NCBI GenBank assembly: GCA_016927635.1
Contig: JAFGMJ010000029.1
Coordinates: forward strand, 1 to 7,551
Reading direction: 5' to 3'
Source of the DNA: Actinomycetota bacterium
GTDB lineage: Bacteria > Actinomycetota > Humimicrobiia > Humimicrobiales > Humimicrobiaceae
Length of the DNA: 7,551 bases
In this document: piece by piece, positions 1-6,361 of the stretch
Layout: every line of letters begins with the position of its first letter
Numbering within the stretch: the stretch's first letter is position 1
Program-made: the position numbers and the translations under genes
Notes under the pieces: generated by a model
Database searches by the model: none
Seen by the model: only the letters and a program-made list of their open reading frames with translations
What the model was told of the DNA's origin: nothing

Positions 1-57
1 ATATGTTATTTTTAAATACTTGATAAATTTTATATCGATTTAAACATTTATATCTGA

Positions 58-64
58 AAAGGTG
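58..64 (+). promoter_or_regulatory. Ribosome binding site of dhaL (AAAGGTG)
   Basis: AAAGGTG sits 3 bases before ATG68 (5 bases from the AAAGG core). It contains the in-frame GTG at 62-64, which argues against that GTG as the start and fixes ATG68. Confidence 0.6.
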
Positions 65-67
65 CTT

Positions 68-736
68 ATGGCAAATCAAAAGGATACATTGATAAAAGTG
101 ATAGAAGCAGCAAGCAAGAAGCTTATTGCTGCTGAAAACGAGCTGACAGAACTTGATTCGATGGGGGATGCTGACTGCGGCTCCGGAGTAAGGAGAGGCT
201 TTGAGGCGGTAAATGGCGTGGTCGGCGAATTTGCCCAGCTTGAGGTCGGTGATATTTTAAAGAAAGTGGGTTTTACTCTTGCATACACCATAGGAGGCAC
301 AAGCGGCGCAATGCTTGGCACGGGTTTTATCGAAACTGGAAAAAGCATTGGCGATAAAAGCAATCCGGAAATTGCAGACTGGATAAAGGCTGCAGATTCT
401 GCGCTTGAGGTCATAAAGAGAAGGGGAGGCAATACAAGAGTCGGAGACAAGACGCTTGTTGATGCTCTTGAGCCCGCAGTAATTGCCATGAAAAAAATGC
501 TTGATGTCTTGCAGCCCGCAGAGGTTTCCGAATATTCCAGTGATGCATTGCTGCAGGTTATGGAGGCTGCATATATGGCGGCAAGAGAAGGTTCAGACAG
601 GACAATCGATATGATAGCGCGCAAGGGCAGGGCGTCTTATGTGGGCGAGCGAAGCAGGGGAAACAGGGACCCCGGCTCGCTAATAGTGGTCCTTATATTC
701 GAAGCTGCTCTTGAGGTTTTAAGGAGTTACTCATGA
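68..736 (+). CDS. dhaL: Dihydroxyacetone kinase, nucleotide-binding subunit DhaL
   Basis: This is the cytoplasmic nucleotide-binding half of a dihydroxyacetone kinase, the subunit that supplies the phosphate passed to the ketose bound on DhaK. The 222-residue length matches free-standing DhaL. The Mg-nucleotide loop is visible as LTELDSMGDADCG (residues 26-38), with metal-binding Asp30, Asp34 and Asp36. A Gly-rich segment TIGGTSGAMLGTGF follows, then GDKTLVDAL, and near the C-terminus ARKGRASYVGERSRG and RDPGS, all DhaL hallmarks. The loop is one residue shorter than in E. coli DhaL (Asp30/35/37 there), and Cys replaces the His usual in PTS-dependent DhaL; Cys at this place is typical of ATP-dependent kinases. 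ATG68 is preferred over GTG62 because the GTG lies inside the Shine-Dalgarno sequence. The stop overlaps the dhaK start (ATGA), so the two are co-translated. The 57 bases upstream are AT-rich, with no promoter I can defend. Confidence 0.93.
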   Translation: MANQKDTLIKVIEAASKKLIAAENELTELDSMGDADCGSGVRRGFEAVNGVVGEFAQLEVGDILKKVGFTLAYTIGGTSGAMLGTGFIETGKSIGDKSNPEIADWIKAADSALEVIKRRGGNTRVGDKTLVDALEPAVIAMKKMLDVLQPAEVSEYSSDALLQVMEAAYMAAREGSDRTIDMIARKGRASYVGERSRGNRDPGSLIVVLIFEAALEVLRSYS

Positions 737-1731
737 AAAAAATAATTAACAGACCGGATGACGTGGTTGATGAAATGCTTAAAGGCCTGGTTCTTTCAAA
801 TCCGGACAAGCTTTCAGCAGTTTTTGAAAAAAGAATAATTTACAGAAAAGACCCCTACCTTAATAAGGTTGCAGTAATATCCGGTTCCGGCAGCGGCCAT
901 GAACCTGACCAGGCATTCTATGTCGGCAGAGGTATGCTTGATGCAGCATGTGCCGGCCAGGTGTTTGCTGCACCCACGCTTGATGCAATAGTTGATGCAG
1001 CAAAACTTGTTGACAGGGGCAGGGGGGTATTATTCCTTGTTAAAAATTATACCGGAGACAGGGCTAATTTTGAAATGGCAAGCGAGATGCTTGAATTTGA
1101 AGGCGGGCCCGATGTTGATACAGTCATAATAAATGATGACGTAGCAGTAAAAGACAGCACTTTTACCGCCGGAAGAAGAGGTGTTGCGGGAGCAATGTTT
1201 GTCTATAAGATTGTGGGCGCAAAATCTGAAGAGGAGGGCGTTAACCTTAAAAGCCTAAAGACCCTTGCAATGGAAGTTAATGATAATGTGCGTTCAATGG
1301 GTTTTGCTCTCAAGTCATGCACAACGCCTGCCAAGGGAAGCCCAACCTTTGACCTTGGCCCTGATGAGATAGAGCTTGGTGTAGGCCTGCACGGCGAGCC
1401 TGGAAGGCAAAGAGTCAAATTCATGCCTGCAGACCAGGTCATAAAAACAATCACGGATGCAGTTGTTGAGGACCTGCCTTATGCCAGCGGTGATGAAGTA
1501 GCGGTTATGGTAAACGGCCTGGGAGGGACCCCCATAGGCGAATTATACATTTCTGCAAAAATAGTGCATGAGATACTGGAAAATAAAAAGATAAAAATAT
1601 TTAAGACTTATGTGAATAATTTCTGCACCTCACTTGATATGGAAGGATGCTCTGTCAGTCTTTTGAGGCTTAATGAAGAATTTAAAAAACTGCTTCAAAG
1701 CCCTGCTGACATTCCTGTGCGCTATTTCTGA
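733..1731 (+). CDS. dhaK: Dihydroxyacetone kinase, substrate-binding subunit DhaK
   Basis: This is the subunit that binds dihydroxyacetone covalently and receives phosphate from the DhaL-bound nucleotide, giving dihydroxyacetone phosphate for glycolysis. The 332-residue length is normal for DhaK. All key positions are present: GSGSGHEP with His56, NYTGD with Asp109, and GLHGEPG with His220, the residue expected to form the hemiaminal with the substrate (His218 in E. coli numbering). Other family signatures are GRGMLDAACAGQVFAAPT, INDDVAV, GRRGVAGAMF, VNGLGGTPIGELY and TSLDMEGCSVSLLRL. Start ATG733 overlaps the dhaL stop and has AAGGAG at 721-726, six bases upstream. No dhaM, glycerol dehydrogenase or aldolase gene follows within the window. 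Closely related substrates such as erythrulose are handled by the same fold, so substrate identity is inferred, while family membership is secure. Confidence 0.95.
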   Translation: MKKIINRPDDVVDEMLKGLVLSNPDKLSAVFEKRIIYRKDPYLNKVAVISGSGSGHEPDQAFYVGRGMLDAACAGQVFAAPTLDAIVDAAKLVDRGRGVLFLVKNYTGDRANFEMASEMLEFEGGPDVDTVIINDDVAVKDSTFTAGRRGVAGAMFVYKIVGAKSEEEGVNLKSLKTLAMEVNDNVRSMGFALKSCTTPAKGSPTFDLGPDEIELGVGLHGEPGRQRVKFMPADQVIKTITDAVVEDLPYASGDEVAVMVNGLGGTPIGELYISAKIVHEILENKKIKIFKTYVNNFCTSLDMEGCSVSLLRLNEEFKKLLQSPADIPVRYF

Positions 1732-1769
1732 TATCTTTATTGCAGGCATATCTTAAAAAGCACTTATTA

Positions 1770-1816
1770 TTTTTATAAAAACCCTGTTGCAGCAACACAT
1801 CTGTTCGTATTATATG
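1770..1816 (+). promoter_or_regulatory. Weak candidate control region before the vWA gene
   Basis: The 129-base gap after dhaK contains an AT palindrome TTTTTATAAAAA (1770-1781) and a near-perfect dyad TGTTGC-A-GCAACA (1785-1797). A poor promoter-like pair follows: TTGCAG (1787-1792) and TATATG (1811-1816), 18 bases apart; TATTAT at 1808-1813 is an alternative -10. The dyad would overlap the -35, as an operator might. The promoter match is weak and none of this is proven. I see no strong intrinsic terminator for dhaLK here. Confidence 0.25.
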
Positions 1817-1860
1817 GTAATTTCTTAATTTGCCAAAATTTATAAAGGTGTCTGGTTTAA

Positions 1861-4704
1861 ATGAAAATTATTTCAAGAAGAATTCCATTATTAATAGCAG
1901 TTTCTGCTTTCATTATCTTTTTTACCCTCTCGGCCCTGTCTTTACTTTTGCCATTTAAAAGAAGTTTTTTCAGCAGCATATTAACACCAGGAAGCCTTTT
2001 TGGCCAGGAAAGCCCCGCTTTTTTACCTGAAAAACATGATTATGTGCTTGTCATTGACGAATCGGGAAGCATGAAGCAAAACGATCCGCAGTATCTGAGA
2101 AGAGATGCTGCAAAGCTTTTCATTTATCTTGCTGAGACCTTAAATAAAGGCAACAGGGTGCTTATAAGCGGGTTTGGCCAAAAAACAAACATATATCTGC
2201 CTATGACAGAGATAAGCGGCAATGAGGGAAAAATAAGCCAGGCAATAGACAGCATAGAAAGCAGCCAGTCCTACACTGATATGAAAGGTGCGCTTGAGTA
2301 TATCAAGAAAGAACTTGATTTCAGGACAGAAAAAAACAAAACTGTGCTGATATTTTTAACAGATGGTGCCCTTACCATTGATGACATACCGCCCCAGGTA
2401 CAGGAGCCACAAAAACCCTCAAGGGAGAGGCCGGGTAAGCCCCCAAAGGAAGATGGCGCTGGAATAATTGGTGATGCCATTGATAATTCATATATGCCGG
2501 ATACAGATAAAACTTCTGAAAGTAATGACAAAAACTTTATAAAAGGTTATGGCAGCAGCACTGCAACCGAAGATGAGACGGAGAACGAAAGCGATGTACC
2601 AAAACGCGAATCGGATTTTCTTGAGTTTTACAAAAAAGAACTTTTAAAACTTTGCGAAGAATATAATTATTCTGAAATAGTAATACACCCTATAGCTTTT
2701 ACAAAAGAGGCGGATATTTCACTGCTTGAAAGCATAGCTGATATAACTGGCGGTATTTGTTACAATCCCCAAAAAGCAAAAGATTTGCGCGTATCTTTTA
2801 TTGAGATTTTGGGCAATATAAGCAGCAGGTTTATAAAAATAATGGACCAGCCAGATTCCTCACCGATGTCAGGAGATATTGAAATAAACGGATACATTAA
2901 AGAGCTTGTAGCTATAGGTCTTAAAAATAATTACGCCTCAGTTCCTTCAGTAAAGTTATTTGATCCAAAGGGCATTGCAGCGGTATTTGAGGAATACACT
3001 GATGAAGATATTTTTAAGATAGGGAAAATGATTTCCCCTTCCGAAGGGAAATGGAGCTACCAGATAAACGGGGATGCAATATTTGTATATGACATAAGCC
3101 AGCCTGTACCTTCAGAGCCCCAGTTTGAACTTTATGCTGCTGATGCGATTATCCCGGTTGAAGTTAACATTTCGGGCGTTCTTTTGGAAAAAACCGAAGG
3201 AAAAGAAAATCCTGAAGATGTTTTGGCTGATTTTGCCGTATCTGCAACCGTCAAGAGCCCTTCCTGTGATGAATATACATTAACAGATTTAAATGACGGA
3301 GGAACTGGTGGGGACCTTATTGCAAATGACGGTAATTTTACTGCAATTTTTGACCGTACTTCGCAACAGGGATATTATGAGATAAATTATGAGGTAAAAC
3401 ATATGCCGACAGACTCTATTTCGGCCAGGGCTTTAAATTTTGAAGTAGCAAAGTTTCCTGTAAAGATAATTTCGGTGCAGCCACTTGAAGAATACTACAT
3501 GCCTGATGAAGAGATAAAAATAGTTGTACAGGTTAAAAAAGATATTGAAGATGGCAATTCTGATGATTTTGCAGGCCTCATATTTTCTGCCGGTGCCACT
3601 TCCCAGCAGGGCATTGTCACAAAAGATATACTGCTTCTTGATAATGGGCAGGGAGCCGATGATGTGTCTGGAGACGGCCTGTATAGCGCTGTATTTGCGG
3701 GACCTTCCTTGCCAGGCAGCTACAGGATAGATTATTTCATATCCGGAGGAGAAATCCTAAGCCGGCCGGCCTGCACAGGGTTTTATTCTTTATTTGAAAT
3801 ACGCTCTGTGCAAAATGCAGGCGCTGAAATCAAAAACAGTTATTTTACGGGCGAGCCCGCTTCAGTAACGGTGGACATAAAAAACATTTACCAGCCTGAA
3901 AATCCCCTAGTTTACAGCAGCGCTTCTCTCAGCTACACCCTTACAAAACCTGATGGCACTTTAAGCTATGGCTCACTTTTTGACGATGGCAATTTGCAGA
4001 ATTCTGACATTGAAGGCGGTGACGGTATTTATTCTGCATTAATAAAGGACCTGGAGCAGACAGGCAAATATGAAATTGAAATAGAGGGCAGTTTTTTTCC
4101 TCAAACATCGCCAGCACCTCAGTCAGAGGCCCAAACAACCTCCGCAATTTATATAAACGCTGCAGAAGCATTTTATAAGTATTATCAGATCAAAAACGTG
4201 CCGGAAAGCATTTTGCTGGATGAAGGGCAGGCTGAAAGTATAATAGATTTTGTCATTTTGTCTGCTGCATCGGATGATTCAAATATTTCCCTCGACAGCG
4301 CATACTTAAGTTCCGGTACAATTTCAGCTGCTCAAAAAAGCAATGTGGTTGAAAGCAGCCCTGATGGGGCAAATGTTTCAACAACGGAGACCAAACAAAG
4401 CGCTGCAATGCCTTTGAAGGCTTCGGTTTTAAAAAGCAGTGAAATCATAAAAGCCGGGATTGAAAACAGTGTTTCAATTGAGATTGAGATAAGCCCCGGC
4501 ACAAAAGCAGGCAATTATATACTGCATCTACCGATAAAAATCGGTGAAAATACAACAAAAATACTGGAATTTGATATCGAAATAGCCAGATCAAGCCCAC
4601 CATACATGATTATTGCGGTAATTGCGGCAGGAGTGGTTTTATTTGCTGGCATAATACTGCTTGTATACTTTTTGTATATAAGGCCAAGGAAAATGTTTTA
4701 TTAA
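1861..4704 (+). CDS. Membrane-anchored von Willebrand factor A (vWA) surface protein
   Basis: This is a 947-residue protein with an N-terminal hydrophobic segment (about 9-30, signal peptide or anchor) and a C-terminal transmembrane helix (about 916-940) ending in the basic tail RPRKMFY, so the bulk should be extracytoplasmic. A vWA domain spans about residues 59-325. Its metal-ion-dependent adhesion site is complete: Asp66, Ser68 and Ser70 in DESGSM, Thr139 in YTDMKG and Asp168 in FLTDGA. The vWA fold is interrupted at about 175-250 by a Pro- then Asp/Glu/Ser-rich stretch that looks disordered. Residues about 330-900 are beta-rich and hold three copies of a D-G..D..GDG.Y motif, like the 'choice-of-anchor X' type extracellular domains, then a Ser/Thr-rich linker and a final beta domain with PGTKAGNYILHLPI. 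AAAGGTG at 1844-1850 lies ten bases before ATG1861, a slightly long spacing. Metal-dependent ligand or protein binding at the cell surface is the likely role; the ligand is unknown. Confidence 0.85.
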   Translation: MKIISRRIPLLIAVSAFIIFFTLSALSLLLPFKRSFFSSILTPGSLFGQESPAFLPEKHDYVLVIDESGSMKQNDPQYLRRDAAKLFIYLAETLNKGNRVLISGFGQKTNIYLPMTEISGNEGKISQAIDSIESSQSYTDMKGALEYIKKELDFRTEKNKTVLIFLTDGALTIDDIPPQVQEPQKPSRERPGKPPKEDGAGIIGDAIDNSYMPDTDKTSESNDKNFIKGYGSSTATEDETENESDVPKRESDFLEFYKKELLKLCEEYNYSEIVIHPIAFTKEADISLLESIADITGGICYNPQKAKDLRVSFIEILGNISSRFIKIMDQPDSSPMSGDIEINGYIKELVAIGLKNNYASVPSVKLFDPKGIAAVFEEYTDEDIFKIGKMISPSEGKWSYQINGDAIFVYDISQPVPSEPQFELYAADAIIPVEVNISGVLLEKTEGKENPEDVLADFAVSATVKSPSCDEYTLTDLNDGGTGGDLIANDGNFTAIFDRTSQQGYYEINYEVKHMPTDSISARALNFEVAKFPVKIISVQPLEEYYMPDEEIKIVVQVKKDIEDGNSDDFAGLIFSAGATSQQGIVTKDILLLDNGQGADDVSGDGLYSAVFAGPSLPGSYRIDYFISGGEILSRPACTGFYSLFEIRSVQNAGAEIKNSYFTGEPASVTVDIKNIYQPENPLVYSSASLSYTLTKPDGTLSYGSLFDDGNLQNSDIEGGDGIYSALIKDLEQTGKYEIEIEGSFFPQTSPAPQSEAQTTSAIYINAAEAFYKYYQIKNVPESILLDEGQAESIIDFVILSAASDDSNISLDSAYLSSGTISAAQKSNVVESSPDGANVSTTETKQSAAMPLKASVLKSSEIIKAGIENSVSIEIEISPGTKAGNYILHLPIKIGENTTKILEFDIEIARSSPPYMIIAVIAAGVVLFAGIILLVYFLYIRPRKMFY
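3286..4044 (+). repeat. Three diverged copies of a D/G-rich motif inside the vWA protein stalk
   Basis: A protein-level motif of the form [L]-x-D-x-G-x(n)-D-x(3,4)-[NG]-D-G-x-[YF]-[ST]-A occurs three times: residues 476-497 (bases 3286-3351), 594-612 (3640-3696) and 708-728 (3982-4044). The clearest cores are NDGNFTAIF, GDGLYSAVF and GDGIYSALI. Spacing of about 115 residues suggests three tandem beta-sandwich domains. The DNA copies are not alike, so the duplication is old. The Asp-rich turns could bind calcium, but that is inference. Confidence 0.7.
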
Positions 4705-4721
4705 AGCTTAAATTTCTTTAA

Positions 4722-4753
4722 TTGTTTTATATGCATTATTTTAATAATATAAT
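4722..4753 (+). promoter_or_regulatory. Candidate promoter for the SPFH gene
   Basis: The 83-base gap before the SPFH gene contains an exact TATAAT (4748-4753). TTGTTT (4722-4727) lies 20 bases upstream, longer than ideal; alternatively TAATAT (4745-4750) is 17 bases from the same TTGTTT. The region is very AT-rich, so chance matches are likely. It would imply a short leader before ATG4788. Confidence 0.33.
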
Positions 4754-4778
4754 AACAGTTTTATAAACTTAGTTTTAT

Positions 4779-4829
4779 AGAGGTAATATGACGATTATAA
4801 ATATAAAAGAGCATAAAGGCGGCAAAATG
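4779..4829 (+). promoter_or_regulatory. Two competing ribosome binding sites and starts of the SPFH gene
   Basis: AGAGGT (4779-4784) precedes ATG4788 by three bases, a tight spacing. AAAGGCGG (4815-4822) precedes the in-frame ATG4827 by four bases (seven from AAAGG). The second start gives a shorter, more typical membrane-protein N-terminus (MKKIIWRIIIG); the first adds 13 mostly polar residues. Sequence alone does not decide; conservation of the 13 residues in relatives would. Confidence 0.5.
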
Positions 4830-5768
4830 AAAAAAATCATATGGAGAATAATCATAGGGGTTGCAGTTTTTGTATTTTTGCTTATTGTTATTTTAAACAG
4901 CTTTGTTATAGTCCAGGCTGGAAACGTCAAAGTGCTTACCCAATTCGGCAGGACGACCGGCGTTACTTTTTATCCCGGTATACACATGAAAGTGCCTTTT
5001 GTCCAGAATACGGTCAATTATTCCACAAGGCAGGTTACTTATGAGACCAGTGACGAGTCTGAGATGAGCAGGGCAAACTATCCTGATTTTGCAGTTGACA
5101 CTACATCGCTTGACGGCCAGCAGATACAGCTTAAATTTACAATAAGATTTTCAATTGACGGCAAACAGGCAGAGTGGATATTAAATAATATAGGAACCAT
5201 GAATGATCTTGTTGAAAAAGTTGTAAAAGCTGAAGCAAGGTCCTATGCAAGAAACATTCCTAAAAAATACACAGCTGCCCAGCTTTATTCAGAGCAGGTA
5301 TTTGTAGTTCAGCAGGAACTTGGAGATACGCTACGACCTATTTTTGAAAGAAACGGTATACTTCTTGATGAATTTCTTTTAAGGAAAATTGATTTTACAC
5401 AGGAATATTTCAATGTTCTTGAAGATAAGCAGATAGCTGAGGAAAGAATAGTGGTGGAGCAGAATATACTTGAGCAGGAGAAAATAAAAAAGGAACAAAC
5501 AATAATCCAGGCGGAGGCAGAAGCCAAACAGATAGAAATAAAAGGAGAGGCATTGAAAGCCAATCCGGAGATTATACAGCTTGAGTTCATACAGAAACTC
5601 TCACCTAATATTGAGTGGGGGATAATACCCGGCGAAGGTATAGTTCCGATTCTTGATATTGCCAAACTTCAGGAAAATCTCGAAGAAATTACAACAGATA
5701 CTTTACAGCAGAGCGGCAATGAGTCACAGGCACAGGAAGAAGAAGCCAGCACAGAAACTGCCGAGTAG
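4788..5768 (+). CDS. SPFH (stomatin/prohibitin/HflC-like) membrane protein
   Basis: This 326-residue protein has one transmembrane helix (about 19-43) and an SPFH/Band 7 domain from about 40 to 208, with the signature run VKVLTQFGRTTGVTFYPGIHMKVPF, a beta segment DGQQIQLKFTIRFSID and the helix EKVVKAEARSYARN. A charged coiled coil (about 208-260, QAEAEAKQIEIKGEALK) and IEWGIIPGEGIVPILDI follow, then a Gln/Glu-rich acidic tail. The order matches prohibitins and HflC. Such proteins form large ring or cage oligomers on the membrane and often restrain the FtsH protease or organise lipid microdomains. No hflK partner, ftsH or nfeD gene is in the window, so the exact subfamily is open and I give no symbol. 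Two starts are possible: ATG4788 (AGAGGT three bases upstream) and ATG4827, which gives a compact MKKIIWR leader after AAAGGCGG. Confidence 0.9.
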   Translation: MTIINIKEHKGGKMKKIIWRIIIGVAVFVFLLIVILNSFVIVQAGNVKVLTQFGRTTGVTFYPGIHMKVPFVQNTVNYSTRQVTYETSDESEMSRANYPDFAVDTTSLDGQQIQLKFTIRFSIDGKQAEWILNNIGTMNDLVEKVVKAEARSYARNIPKKYTAAQLYSEQVFVVQQELGDTLRPIFERNGILLDEFLLRKIDFTQEYFNVLEDKQIAEERIVVEQNILEQEKIKKEQTIIQAEAEAKQIEIKGEALKANPEIIQLEFIQKLSPNIEWGIIPGEGIVPILDIAKLQENLEEITTDTLQQSGNESQAQEEEASTETAE

Positions 5769-5773
5769 ATACA

Positions 5774-5803
5774 ATTTTAAAAAATGACTGTTTAAAATAT
5801 AAG
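5774..5803 (+). promoter_or_regulatory. Inverted repeat and candidate promoter before the DUF3887-like gene
   Basis: ATTTTAAA (5774-5781) and TTTAAAAT (5791-5798) are exact inverted copies separated by nine bases. They overlap a possible promoter: TTTTAA (5775-5780, poor -35) and TATAAG (5798-5803, good -10) with a 17-base spacer. A dimeric repressor site or a chance feature of AT-rich DNA would both fit. The stem has no G or C, so it is unlikely to act as a terminator. Confidence 0.28.
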
Positions 5804-5807
5804 GATA

Positions 5808-5827
5808 AAAAAATATTTTTTGGGAGG
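5808..5827 (+). promoter_or_regulatory. A/T palindrome abutting the ribosome binding site of the DUF3887-like gene
   Basis: AAAAAATATTTTTT (5808-5821) is a perfect 14-base palindrome. It is followed at once by the strong Shine-Dalgarno GGGAGG (5822-5827), six bases before ATG5834. The Shine-Dalgarno call is firm and fixes the start; any regulatory role for the palindrome is speculative. Confidence 0.5.
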
Positions 5828-5833
5828 ACAATT

Positions 5834-6244
5834 ATGGCTAAAAACAGGATTACAATTTATCTGGTTTGTGTATTTGCTGCAGTATTTGTTTTGGCTTCAG
5901 TCTTTACCGGCTGCGGTAAAGTAGCAGAATTCTCAGATCCCATTGCGGAAAACATACTTGTATCGATGAATAACTCAGACTATCCGGGCTTTTCAAAGGA
6001 TTTTGACAATGTCATGAAAAGTGAGCTTAGTGAGGAAAGTTTTCCGGATTTTCTTTCACAGGTAAGCGGCGCATTTGGAAAATATAAGGAAGGCTCTAAA
6101 AACATTGTCGGAGTCAGCGTAAACAATGATATGACGACTGCTACATACAAAGCGGATTTTGAAAATGCTGAGGAGGTCAATGTTGAAATCGTATTCAAAA
6201 AGATTGACGGCCAGATGAAGGTTGTAGGCCTCTGGTTTAAATAA
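5834..6244 (+). CDS. Small DUF3887-like lipoprotein
   Basis: This 136-residue protein has a lipoprotein signal: basic MAKNR, a hydrophobic stretch (6-23) and a lipobox-like VFTGC with Cys27 as the expected lipid-modified residue. Phe at -3 is less common than Leu but tolerated. The mature part is about 110 residues. It begins AEFSDPIAENILVSMNNSDYPGFSKDFDNVMK and ends with a beta-rich EVNVEIVFKKIDGQMKVVGLWF. That pattern (helices with 'N..DY..F...F...M', then strands ending in 'V.GL.F') resembles DUF3887, an NTF2-like extracellular domain often fused to or encoded near serine hydrolases or found as single lipoproteins. No catalytic residues are apparent; a binding or sensing role outside the membrane is likely. 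It lies 65 bases after the SPFH gene and may be co-transcribed with it, although the gap contains a candidate promoter. It converges on the SGNH lipoprotein gene. Confidence 0.8.
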   Translation: MAKNRITIYLVCVFAAVFVLASVFTGCGKVAEFSDPIAENILVSMNNSDYPGFSKDFDNVMKSELSEESFPDFLSQVSGAFGKYKEGSKNIVGVSVNNDMTTATYKADFENAEEVNVEIVFKKIDGQMKVVGLWFK

Positions 6245-6268
6245 AAATCTGAAATCAGGGCATCAAAT

Positions 6269-6282
6269 TATACAATTGTATA
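6269..6282. repeat. 14-base perfect palindrome in the convergent gap
   Basis: TATACAATTGTATA lies 25 bases after the DUF3887-like stop codon, in the 117-base gap between convergent genes. It is AT-rich with no T-tract, so it is a poor intrinsic terminator. It may be a protein-binding site or chance. Confidence 0.4.
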
Positions 6283-6329
6283 TTAAATAATACAGCACGA
6301 ACTAAAAGAGGCAATTTTCCCTGGTAAAA

Positions 6330-6358
6330 TTTCACCCGTAATTCTAACGGCAATGAAA
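6330..6358 (-). terminator. Possible weak terminator of the SGNH lipoprotein gene
   Basis: Read on the minus strand just past the stop codon, TTTCA and CCGT pair with ACGG and TGAAA around a seven-base loop, with a small internal mismatch. A short T run (ATTTTA) follows. A second overlapping hairpin, AATTTT/AAAATT (6313-6331), could compete. The stem is broken and the U-tract short, so efficiency is doubtful. Confidence 0.35.
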
Positions 6359-6361
6359 AAG

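Noticed and set aside
1..57. Promoter upstream of dhaL (TTGATA at 20-25)
   Set aside because: No acceptable -10 lies at the right distance; TATATC at 49-54 is 23 bases away and next to the Shine-Dalgarno.
62..64. GTG as the dhaL start
   Set aside because: The GTG is part of the AAAGGTG Shine-Dalgarno and has no ribosome site of its own; ATG68 fits better.
76..624. Long minus-strand open frame (182 codons) opposite dhaL
   Set aside because: It lies fully antisense to a clear DhaL with conserved motifs; the translation is Ser/Pro-rich without family features and is explained by codon bias on the coding strand.
3524..3730. Short plus-strand frame inside the vWA gene
   Set aside because: It is out of frame within a well-supported gene, with no ribosome site and no recognisable motif.
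4700..4722. ATTAAAG/CTTTAAT hairpin at the vWA stop codon as a terminator
   Set aside because: The seven-base stem is almost all A/T, the loop is nine bases and it overlaps the stop codon; too weak to call.
6313..6331. AATTTT/AAAATT hairpin as a plus-strand terminator for the DUF3887-like gene
   Set aside because: The stem is only A/T and is followed by TCACCC rather than a T-tract.
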